Assembly: GCF_009832905.1 (NCBI RefSeq)
Contig: NZ_CP047135.1
Span: 226,001-290,000 of the forward strand
Reading direction: 5' to 3'
From: Stenotrophomonas sp. 364
GTDB lineage: Bacteria; Pseudomonadota; Gammaproteobacteria; Xanthomonadales; Xanthomonadaceae
DNA: 64,000 nucleotides
In this document: one piece after another, positions 57,231-64,000 of the stretch
Position numbering within the stretch: the first letter of the stretch is position 1
How the letters are laid out: the number at the start of each line of letters is the position of its first letter
Notes under the pieces: model-generated
What the model was told of the DNA's origin: nothing
What the model saw: only the letters and a program-made list of their open reading frames with translations
Database searches by the model: none
Program-made: the position numbers and the translations under genes

Positions 57231-58709
57231 TCAGGCGCGGGCAACCTGGTCCAGCAGCCACTGGCTGAGCAGGCCAACCGGACGACCGGTGGCCATGCCG
57301 CGCTTGCCTTCGTCGCTGGCCACGCCGGCGATGTCCAGGTGGGCCCAGCGCTGGCCTTCGGCGAAGCGCGACAGGAAGCAGCCGGCGGTGATCGCGCCGG
57401 CCCAGCGGCCGCCGATGTTGTAGACGTCGGCAAAGCTGGAATCCAGCATCGGCTGGTACTCGTCCCACAGCGGCAGGCGCCAGGCGCGGTCGAACACGTG
57501 TTCGCCGGCGGCCAGCAGTTCATTGGCCAGGTCGTCGTGCTTGGTCATCAGGCCGGCGGTCTGGTGGCCCAGCGCGACCATGCAGGCACCGGTGAGGGTG
57601 GCCACGTCGACCAGCGCAGCCGGCTCGAAGCGCTGCGCGTAGGTAAGGGCGTCGCACAGGATCAGGCGGCCTTCGGCGTCGGTGTTGCCCACTTCGATGG
57701 TCTTGCCCGACATCGAGGTGATCACGTCCGACGGACGGTAGGCATTGCCGTCGATGGCGTTTTCCACCGCCGGCACCACCACCACCAGGTTCAACGGCAG
57801 CCGGGCGGTGACCGCCGCGACGAAGGTGCCGATGACGTTGGCGCCACCGCACATGTCGTACTTCATCTCTTCGATGCCGCCCTGGGTCTTCAGGTTGACG
57901 CCACCGGTGTCGAAAGTGATGCCCTTGCCGACCAGCACGTACGGCTTGGCGTCGCCGCCGTTGCTCCACTTCAGTACCACCAGGCGCGGGCGGTTGGCCG
58001 AGCCGCGGGCCACGGCCAGCAGCGAGCCCATGCCAAGCGCTTCCATCTGGTGCTCGTCCAGGATCTCCGCCTCGGCACCGGCGTGGGCCTGGGCGAAGGC
58101 GACCGAGGACTCGGCCAGGTAGGCCGGGGTGCACAGGTTCGGTGGCAGGTTGCCGAGCTCGCGGGCGTACTGCACGCCGGCGGCGATGGCCTGGCCCTGG
58201 GCCAGGGCCTGGGCGTCGGTACCGGCGATGGCCAGCTGGGTCAGGCCGGGCTCTTCGGCCTTCTTCTTGCCCAGGGTGGCGCTGTAGCGGTAGGCGGCGT
58301 GGTCGGCGGTGATGATGGCCTGGCGGATGTTCCAGGCGGCATCGCGGCCCTTGACCTCCAGTTCGGTCAGGGTGAACAGCGCGTGGTGGTTGACCCCGCT
58401 CTTCAGGGCGCGGCTGGCATCGCCCACGGCCTTGAGGTACTGCGGCACGCCGAATTTGGCCGGTTCACCCAGCCCCACCACCAGCACGCGCGGGGCGGTG
58501 ACGCCCGGCAGGTCGTGCAGCAGCGTGGTGTTGCCGGTCTTGCCGCCCACGTCGCCGCGGGCCACCAGGGCCGTCAGGCGACCGCCGGAAGCGGTGTCAA
58601 GGGCCTGTGCCGCCGGGCTCAGGGTCTGGTCGGCGTAGGCGCCGACGATGACGCAATCGAACGCGGCCGAGGCCGGCGTTGCGTGGTTCAGGGTGAATTC
58701 CAGGGCCAT
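57231..58709 (-). CDS. pepA: Leucyl aminopeptidase PepA
   Basis: 492 residues. M17 peptidase: metal-site [30 protein letters not shown] and the signature [14 protein letters not shown]; the C-terminus has the [25 protein letters not shown] segment. It removes N-terminal residues from peptides in the cytoplasm; in E. coli it also binds DNA in Xer recombination and carAB control, and xerD lies nearby here. Divergent from lptF across about 100 bp. Confidence 0.96.
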   Translation of the reverse strand: MALEFTLNHATPASAAFDCVIVGAYADQTLSPAAQALDTASGGRLTALVARGDVGGKTGNTTLLHDLPGVTAPRVLVVGLGEPAKFGVPQYLKAVGDASRALKSGVNHHALFTLTELEVKGRDAAWNIRQAIITADHAAYRYSATLGKKKAEEPGLTQLAIAGTDAQALAQGQAIAAGVQYARELGNLPPNLCTPAYLAESSVAFAQAHAGAEAEILDEHQMEALGMGSLLAVARGSANRPRLVVLKWSNGGDAKPYVLVGKGITFDTGGVNLKTQGGIEEMKYDMCGGANVIGTFVAAVTARLPLNLVVVVPAVENAIDGNAYRPSDVITSMSGKTIEVGNTDAEGRLILCDALTYAQRFEPAALVDVATLTGACMVALGHQTAGLMTKHDDLANELLAAGEHVFDRAWRLPLWDEYQPMLDSSFADVYNIGGRWAGAITAGCFLSRFAEGQRWAHLDIAGVASDEGKRGMATGRPVGLLSQWLLDQVARA

Positions 58710-58813
58710 TGATCAGATTCCGTTGGCAAATCCGTACAATCGCGAGCTGTTTACGTCCCGTCAGTAGACTGGGCAGCACCGCGAACGAATCCGAGAGTTT
58801 AAACCACCGCCCC

Positions 58814-59896
58814 ATGTCGAAGCTCGATCGCTATCTCCTGCGTGATTTCGTCCAGAGTTTCCTGGCCACTTTGATCGTGCTGCTGGTGGTAAGCGTCGGT
58901 GGTGTCCTGGTGGACATCCTCGGCAATATCGCCGACGGCCGCGTACCGGCCCGCCTGCTGTTCTCGCAGCTGGGCCTGCAGTTCATCGTCTACATGCCGC
59001 TGATCCTGCCGTTGGCGTTGATGCTGGGCCTGCTGCTGGCCACCGCCCGGCTCTACCGGGACTCGGAAATGGCGGTGCTGACCGCCATCGGGGTGGGGCC
59101 CAAACGGCTGCTGCGCCCGGTGCTGATGCTGGTGGTGCCGGTGGTGGGCCTGATCGCCCTGTGCTCGCTGTGGCTGGGCCCCTGGGCCGATCGCACCAGC
59201 GAGACCATGATCGTGGAAGCCAACCGCAGCGTGGCCATGGCCGGGCTGGAGTCGGGCAAGTTCACCAATCTGCCCAACAACGGCGGGGTGGTCTACCTGT
59301 CCTCGCTGTCGCCGGACGGCACCCGGCTGGGCAAGGTGTTCCTGCAGCGGCAGAAGGACGACCGTATCGAGGTGGTGTCGGCCGACCACGGCCGCATGTT
59401 CTTCGAGGGCGAGCGCCAGCGCTACCTGGAGCTGGACGACGGCCACCAGGTGGAAGGGCCGGCCAACGGTGCGCTGGACTACAAGCTGATGACCTTCGCG
59501 CGCAACGACGTGGCCATGCCCGACGGCGCCGATACCCGCCAGAAGGACGACCCCGAACTGCTGCCGACCACCCAGCTGCTGGGCGACGCGCGGCCGGCGG
59601 CGCAGGCGCAGCTGCATTCGCGCATCACCCCGCCGCTGATCGCGCTGGCGTTCGCGCTGATGACGCTGCCGCTGGCGCGCAGTTCACCGCGCCAGCAGCG
59701 CTACGGGCGCATGATGCTGGCGTTCCTGGCCTACCTGGTGGGCATGAACCTGATGTTCATCGGCACGCGCTGGATCGCCGATGGCAAATTGTCCGGCAGT
59801 GTCGGTCTGTGGTGGCTGAGCCTGCCGCTGCTGGCGCTGGCGATCTGGATGTACCTGCGTGACGGCAAGCTGTCGCGCCCGCGGAGGACCGCATGA
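58814..59896 (+). CDS. lptF: LPS export permease LptF
   Basis: 360 residues from ATG 58814 (MSKLDRYLLRDFVQSFLATLIVL). YjgP/YjgQ family: three N-terminal membrane spans, a periplasmic beta-jellyroll (residues about 125-265), three C-terminal spans. With LptG and the LptB ATPase it extracts LPS, including the O antigen made by the locus in this window, from the inner membrane. Its stop overlaps the lptG ATG by four bases. Confidence 0.95.
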   Translation: MSKLDRYLLRDFVQSFLATLIVLLVVSVGGVLVDILGNIADGRVPARLLFSQLGLQFIVYMPLILPLALMLGLLLATARLYRDSEMAVLTAIGVGPKRLLRPVLMLVVPVVGLIALCSLWLGPWADRTSETMIVEANRSVAMAGLESGKFTNLPNNGGVVYLSSLSPDGTRLGKVFLQRQKDDRIEVVSADHGRMFFEGERQRYLELDDGHQVEGPANGALDYKLMTFARNDVAMPDGADTRQKDDPELLPTTQLLGDARPAAQAQLHSRITPPLIALAFALMTLPLARSSPRQQRYGRMMLAFLAYLVGMNLMFIGTRWIADGKLSGSVGLWWLSLPLLALAIWMYLRDGKLSRPRRTA

Positions 59897-60999
59897 AGTT
59901 TCGCCCGATGCGGTTTGATCTCTATCTCGGCCGGTCGGTCTTCGGCACGGTGCTGCTGACCTGGGCGGTGCTGCTGGGCCTGGACGTGGTGATGGCCTTC
60001 TCCGGTGAATTCAAGGACGTGGGCAAGGGCGGTTACACAATCGGCCATGCGGCCGCGTGGGTGCTGTACACGGTGCCGCGCCGGGCCTACACGTTCTTCC
60101 CGACGGCGGCGGTGATCGGTTCGCTGATGGGGCTGGGGCAGCTGGCGGCCACCTCCGAGCTGACCGCGCTGCGCGCGCTGGGCCTGTCACGCAAGCGCCT
60201 GAGCGCGTCGGTGGCGATCGCGCTGTCGCTGCTGACGGCGGTGATGGTGTTGACCGGCGAGACGCTGGCGCCGTGGGCGCAGAGCCGGGCCGACGACATC
60301 CGGATGAGCGCCAAGTGGGGCAACGACATGGCGGTGGCCCGCTATTCGGGCGTGTGGGCACGCGAGGGCGATACGTTCCTCAACGCGGGCGCGGGCGACG
60401 AGCAGCTGCTGCCGGGCGGTGGGACCAAGCTGGTGCTGCGCGATGTGCGGCTGTACAAGATCGGCGACGACGGCAAGCTGGCGTCGTTGACCTACGCGGG
60501 CACGGCCGAGCACGGCGATACGGGCTGGGTGTTGAACAAGGTGCGCCGGGATACGTTCGGGGAGCGCTCGGCGACGCGTGAGACGGTGGAATCGGAACCG
60601 TGGAATTCGAAGCTGGATGCGGCGGCGCTGGCCAGCGGCATCTCCAAGCCGCGCAATCTGCGCGCGTCGGACCTGCGCACGAGTATCGAGTACCGCAAGC
60701 GCAATGGGCTGGATGCGCGCGATTACGAGGATATCTACTGGAGCCGGTGGTTCTACCCGGTGAACGTGCTGGCGTTGTGCCTGGCGGCGGTGCCGTTTGC
60801 GTTCGGTTCGCTGCGCAGCGGCGGAATGGGCAAGCGGCTGTTCCTGGGCATCCTGTTCGCGCTGGGCTTCTGGCTGCTGCAGTTGTTCTTCGGGCGGATG
60901 GCCGGTGCGTTGAAGTTCGATTACCGCATTGCCTACGCACTGCCGCCGATCGTGATGCTGGCGGTGTCGGGGATGCTGTTCCGGCGCAAGTCGGGGTAA
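59893..60999 (+). CDS. lptG: LPS export permease LptG
   Basis: 368 residues. MRFDLYLGRSVFGTVLLTWAVLLGLDVVMAF at the start, the same six-span plus jellyroll plan as LptF, and the family end VNVLALCLAAVPFAFGSLRSGGMGKRLFLGI. ATGA overlap with lptF. The region after it (61000-61173) holds only SMAG-like hairpins. Confidence 0.95.
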   Translation: MKFRPMRFDLYLGRSVFGTVLLTWAVLLGLDVVMAFSGEFKDVGKGGYTIGHAAAWVLYTVPRRAYTFFPTAAVIGSLMGLGQLAATSELTALRALGLSRKRLSASVAIALSLLTAVMVLTGETLAPWAQSRADDIRMSAKWGNDMAVARYSGVWAREGDTFLNAGAGDEQLLPGGGTKLVLRDVRLYKIGDDGKLASLTYAGTAEHGDTGWVLNKVRRDTFGERSATRETVESEPWNSKLDAAALASGISKPRNLRASDLRTSIEYRKRNGLDARDYEDIYWSRWFYPVNVLALCLAAVPFAFGSLRSGGMGKRLFLGILFALGFWLLQLFFGRMAGALKFDYRIAYALPPIVMLAVSGMLFRRKSG

Positions 61000-61100
61000 C
61001 GCGGCGGCGTTGTGGGGGCTCGCTTTTCTGGGCTACCTGAGGGTGGCTGTCTGGCCCGCTCTGGAAGGTGATTCGGGTGCGGCCAGAAGGGTGCCGCCCC

Positions 61101-61170
61101 AGCCGGCCGCTGGCCGGCTCCACGGAACATGTCAGGCGGTATCGGGAGCCGGGCAGCGGCCGGCGCTACC
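61101..61170. repeat. Two GGCCGGC-stem SMAG-like hairpins
   Basis: 61101-61123 reads AGCCGGCC...GGCCGGCTCCAC; 61146-61170 reads GAGCCGGGC...CCGGCGCTACC, ending in the complement of a GTAG-like head. They form a third stem subfamily in the window, placed between the convergent lptG and RDD-protein genes. Confidence 0.65.
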
Positions 61171-61173
61171 GGT

Positions 61174-61650
61174 TCAACGCTTCGGCAGGCGTCGCATGCG
61201 CGTGCCGCTGGCGCGGTCGTGCCAGGTCAGGCGCTGGCGGTCGACCAGCGACCACCACAGGCCGAGCCCACCGAGTAGCACCGAGACGGTGCCGACCGCG
61301 TAGCGCAGCCACAGCTGCCGGCGGCTGGGGGCGGCGCCGTCGGCCGTGACGACCTGCAGGCGCCACGGGCGCATGCCCAGCGTCTGGCCGCCACGGCGCC
61401 AGCTGAGCGTGGCGTACAGGCCGGTGATGATCCAGCAGCACAGCCACAGCAGCCACTGCAGCGCGCTGAAAGGGGCGATGTTGTCGCGCTCGGCGTGGCC
61501 GGAGAGGGTGTAGCCCACGGTGAACAGTGTGCCGGCCAGCATCCACAACGCCAGCGCGGGGAACAGGTCGTACAGCAGCGCCAGCAGGCGCCACAGCAGC
61601 AGACTGGCGGGGCGATCGGTGGCGGCAGCGGGAGCGGTGGTGGTGGCCAT
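61174..61650 (-). CDS. RDD-family membrane protein
   Basis: 158 residues from ATG 61650. RDD-domain plan: [23 protein letters not shown] (first span with arginine and aspartate), a second span, [18 protein letters not shown] (the conserved G-Q-T-x-G-K/M loop) and a third span before [19 protein letters not shown]. Function is unknown; some family members are proposed ion transporters. Confidence 0.88.
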   Translation of the reverse strand: MATTTAPAAATDRPASLLLWRLLALLYDLFPALALWMLAGTLFTVGYTLSGHAERDNIAPFSALQWLLWLCCWIITGLYATLSWRRGGQTLGMRPWRLQVVTADGAAPSRRQLWLRYAVGTVSVLLGGLGLWWSLVDRQRLTWHDRASGTRMRRLPKR

Positions 61651-61720
61651 GGGCCGAGCATACCTGCGCCAGGGCGCCGGTTCGATGGCCGGGCTGCGTC
61701 CGGCTCCGTATGCTGACCGC

Positions 61721-62698
61721 ATGTCCGAAACCTCCACACCCGCACTGCGCCGCCAGCTGGTGCAGCACCTGCCGCCCCTGCGCGACGACGACAACGCGCT
61801 GATCCAGCGCTTCCTCGATGCGATCTGGGCCGAGCAGGGCCTGGCGCAGGCCAGCCTGGACAGCTATCGACGCGACCTGGAGGGCGTGGCGCGCTGGCGC
61901 GATGGCGCCGCCGGCGGGTTGGCGGCGATCGACCGGGCCGGCCTGTTCGACTATCTGGCCTGGCGCGCACGGCACGGCTGGTCGCCGCGCAGCAACGCGC
62001 GCCTGCTGTCGGCGCTGCGCGCGTTCTTCGCCGATGCCCTGCGCCGCGGGCAGCGCAGCGAGGACCCCAGCGTGCTGCTGGATCCGCCGCGATTGCCTCG
62101 GCTGCTGCCCAAGGCGCTGGCCGAAAGCCAGATCGAGGCACTGCTGGATGCGCCGGACATCGACACGCCGATCGGCCTGCGCGACCGGGCGATGCTGGAG
62201 CTGATGTACGCCGCCGGCCTGCGCGTGAGCGAGCTGGTGCAGCTGCCGGCCAATGCGGTCAACCTGCGCCAGGGCGTGCTGCGGGTGACCGGCAAGGGCA
62301 GCAAGGAACGGCTGGTGCCGTTGGGCGAGGAGTCCCAGCATTGGCTGGAACGCTACCTCGCGCAGTCGCGGCCGCTGCTGGCCGGCAAGCGCGCGGTGCC
62401 GGCCGGGGCCGACGGCTCGGTGCCGATGTTCCTGGAACCATCGCTGCACCCGCTCAGCCGCCAGCAGTTCTGGGTGCTGGTGAAGAAGTACGCGGCGCTG
62501 GCCGGGATCGATCCGGTGCGGATCAGTCCGCACGGGCTGCGCCACAGCTTCGCCACCCACCTGCTCAACCACGGCGCGGACCTGCGGGCGCTGCAGATGC
62601 TGCTGGGCCACAGCTCGCTGTCCACCACCCAGATCTACACGCTGGTGGCGCGTGAGCACCTGCAGAAGCTGCACGCCAGGCACCATCCGCGCGGGTAA
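61721..62698 (+). CDS. xerD: Tyrosine recombinase XerD
   Basis: 325 residues from ATG 61721. The N-terminal SAM-like core-binding domain covers residues about 25-115. The catalytic domain has all key residues: R168 ([10 protein letters not shown]), K192 ([10 protein letters not shown]), H271 and R274 ([14 protein letters not shown]), H297 (LLGHSSLS) and nucleophile Y306 (TQIYTLV). A 10-15 residue insertion (around [15 protein letters not shown]) makes it longer than E. coli XerD. It resolves chromosome dimers at dif with XerC. Divergent from the RDD gene; ends 12 bp from the next convergent gene. Confidence 0.94.
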   Translation: MSETSTPALRRQLVQHLPPLRDDDNALIQRFLDAIWAEQGLAQASLDSYRRDLEGVARWRDGAAGGLAAIDRAGLFDYLAWRARHGWSPRSNARLLSALRAFFADALRRGQRSEDPSVLLDPPRLPRLLPKALAESQIEALLDAPDIDTPIGLRDRAMLELMYAAGLRVSELVQLPANAVNLRQGVLRVTGKGSKERLVPLGEESQHWLERYLAQSRPLLAGKRAVPAGADGSVPMFLEPSLHPLSRQQFWVLVKKYAALAGIDPVRISPHGLRHSFATHLLNHGADLRALQMLLGHSSLSTTQIYTLVAREHLQKLHARHHPRG

Positions 62699-62710
62699 TG
62701 CCGCCGTGCG

Positions 62711-63322
62711 TTACTGCGACATACCCCGCAACTTCTCGGTGAACGTTTTGAGCACCCTGGCCTGGACGTTGAAGCTGCTGTCGGCAGGCGTGTGCATTGC
62801 CAGCAGATTCAGGATCGGCTGGTAGGCCAGCCACGCCGGAGGACTGCGTTGCGCTTGATAGGAGGCAAGCTGGTCGACTTCGCGGTGGAAGGTGGCGAAG
62901 TCATTCAACTCGCCCGCCCAGAACGCGGTGACCAATGCCTCTTTGCCCCGTACAACACGATGCATGGGCGACATCATTGCGTGCAGCGCATCGACGGTGC
63001 TGCTGCTTGCGTTGAAAGGCTGCCGGTTACTGACCCGGCTCAGCAATCCATCAAATGTCTCGCCCTTGTTCCAGGGCCCGTTCGTCTCCAGCAAGCGATT
63101 CCGGTACTCGGTGAGCCGCGCTGCACTGATTTGAAACTGACAAGGTGAGATCCGCCACGTCCAGTACTGTTTGGTCAGCGCATTCTCCCGATTCCTGACG
63201 GCGCTGAAGGCGTCCACCAGCCGCGAGCCGCTGTGGTTGCCGATCGCCAATGCAACCTTGGCCGAGGTGGATCCCAGTACATGGGCCTTGAAAAGCAGGG
63301 GAAGCGAGGAAACTGCGCTCAT
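62711..63322 (-). CDS. Unrecognised protein
   Basis: 203 residues from ATG 63322; a GTG four codons earlier is in frame. No family or motif recognised. The sequence is mixed alpha, without a signal peptide or membrane spans, with the stretch KQYWTWRISPCQFQISAARLTEYRNRLLE in the middle and a helical end. Base composition is less GC-rich than the neighbouring core genes, and codon use is less biased, hinting at recent acquisition. It follows another unrecognised gene on the same strand (63456 onward), so the two may form a module whose start lies beyond the window. Confidence 0.6.
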   Translation of the reverse strand: MSAVSSLPLLFKAHVLGSTSAKVALAIGNHSGSRLVDAFSAVRNRENALTKQYWTWRISPCQFQISAARLTEYRNRLLETNGPWNKGETFDGLLSRVSNRQPFNASSSTVDALHAMMSPMHRVVRGKEALVTAFWAGELNDFATFHREVDQLASYQAQRSPPAWLAYQPILNLLAMHTPADSSFNVQARVLKTFTEKLRGMSQ

Positions 63323-63426
63323 GCGGGTTACCACTCAGGCAGAAGGCAGTCAGCATCCTTCACGTCGCAGCACGGGTGCTTTCAGAAATCGCTCATCGGC
63401 CAATCTTTCCCTGCGTATCCGCGGTC

Positions 63427-63457
63427 GACGGGGTGCGCGATGCACAGACACCCCGTC
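63427..63457. terminator. Inverted repeat at the end of the last gene
   Basis: GACGGGGTG (63427-63435) and CACCCCGTC (63449-63457) form a 9-bp stem overlapping the stop of the gene at 63456. Without a clear T-run it is only a possible terminator. Confidence 0.4.
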
Positions 63458-64000
63458 AGGCGTCTGATCCCCGGTTGGCCGGGGCGTCAGGCAGGGTCAT
63501 CCGGGTAGCCTGCGTTTTCGCGACGGCGTGATCAACCATCACAGGCAGTGAGAACAGCTTGGCGGCGCTCGCGATCAGCGCTCCAATCGCGCCTGCGCCC
63601 CTGCTGGGCGGGGCGGCGCCCACGATTTCGACCGGCCTCGTCTTCAGAACGCTGAGTGTGTGGGTGCGCAGACGACTCGCCAGGACCGGGCGGGTTACCG
63701 TGGCGCGGTTGATTTGATCGGGTCCTCGCCCGGCACCTGTGGCGTCGGTGGCCGCCTCTGTTGCCGGTCCAGCGTCGTGTCTGGCGTTCCACTCGGCTAT
63801 CTGTCGATCTTCACGTTCAAAGCGTGCGTCGAAGAACTGCTGCTCTTCTGGCGTGTAGTCTGCATCGGCCCATTCGTCGCTGTCGTACCCACTCCCTTCC
63901 ATGACATGCCCGCCGCTTCCGGCGTTGCACTCGGCTATCTGTCGATCTTCGCGTTCGAAGCGAGCGTCGAAGAACTGCTGCTCTTCTGGCGTGTAGTCTG
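63456..64000 (-). CDS. Unrecognised protein with internal tandem repeats (5' end outside window)
   Basis: About 180 residues are visible; the frame stays open to the right edge. An ATG at 63902 (MEGSGYDSDEWADADYTPEE) could start a 148-residue protein, but the frame runs unbroken upstream, and that part repeats the coding sequence below it at a period of 138 bp (46 codons). The true start therefore probably lies outside the window. Each repeat is acidic then charged (DYTPEEQQFFDARFERED, then RQIAE). The C-terminal half has an alanine/glycine-rich segment (GAGAIGALIASAAKLFSLPVM) that might be membrane-active. No family recognised. Confidence 0.6.
   Translation of the reverse strand, partial: DYTPEEQQFFDARFEREDRQIAECNAGSGGHVMEGSGYDSDEWADADYTPEEQQFFDARFEREDRQIAEWNARHDAGPATEAATDATGAGRGPDQINRATVTRPVLASRLRTHTLSVLKTRPVEIVGAAPPSRGAGAIGALIASAAKLFSLPVMVDHAVAKTQATRMTLPDAPANRGSDA
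63784..64000. repeat. 138-bp-period direct repeat inside the last gene
   Basis: The segment 63784-63861 recurs at 63922-63999 with only a few changes, all keeping the reading frame. The spacing is 138 bp, exactly 46 codons. A third copy beyond the window edge cannot be excluded. Confidence 0.88.

Overview
The window is from a high-GC gammaproteobacterium of the Xanthomonadaceae, almost certainly Stenotrophomonas. The main evidence is the repeated hairpin family that begins GTAG and carries stems such as GAGCCGACC/GGTCGGCTC (the SMAG elements described in S. maltophilia). The gene neighbourhoods also fit: an O-antigen locus between metB and etfA, spgM-xanB and rmlBACD.

Layout. 1-5458: the 3' end of an M14 peptidase gene, an array of eight ~112-bp units built from head-to-head SMAG hairpins, a secreted alpha/beta hydrolase, the RNA helicase rhlE (minus), and a gene-free stretch with hexamer repeats and a large palindrome. 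5459-10434: fumarylacetoacetase-family hydrolase and maiA (tyrosine catabolism), pilU (minus), a DUF4398/OmpA-like envelope pair, a candidate structured RNA and a YdcH-like gene. 10636-13318: cystathionine beta-synthase-like protein and metB.

13356-34818 is the variable O-antigen locus. The plus-strand part encodes a GT4 glycosyltransferase, the ABC exporter Wzm/Wzt (with a C-terminal cargo domain), an FkbM methyltransferase with a long coiled coil, a large multi-domain glycosyltransferase, Gmd/Rmd for GDP-D-rhamnose, and a large membrane protein. The minus-strand part encodes a paralogue of that membrane protein (tail to tail), a methyltransferase, xanB and spgM, and a four-gene module: sugar aminotransferase, small flippase-like protein, GNAT acetyltransferase and polyprenyl-phosphate GT2. 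etfAB (minus) closes the locus. rmlBACD (plus) follows and supplies dTDP-L-rhamnose, and its intermediate dTDP-4-keto-6-deoxyglucose can feed the aminosugar module. I infer a D-rhamnose-rich, ABC-exported O chain, probably capped by methylation, which may be decorated in the periplasm with a 4-acetamido-4,6-dideoxyhexose.

40297-64000 is mostly core genome: scoAB, alkB, an Mla-type lipid transport operon (minus), a threonine/serine exporter-like gene, a 640-bp gene-free stretch with two further palindromic elements, an H-NS-family gene, proS, a pssA-holD-rimI operon, an EamA transporter, pepA-holC-valS (minus), lptFG, an RDD protein and xerD. The window ends in two unrecognised minus-strand genes. 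The second runs off the edge and carries an in-frame 46-residue tandem duplication.
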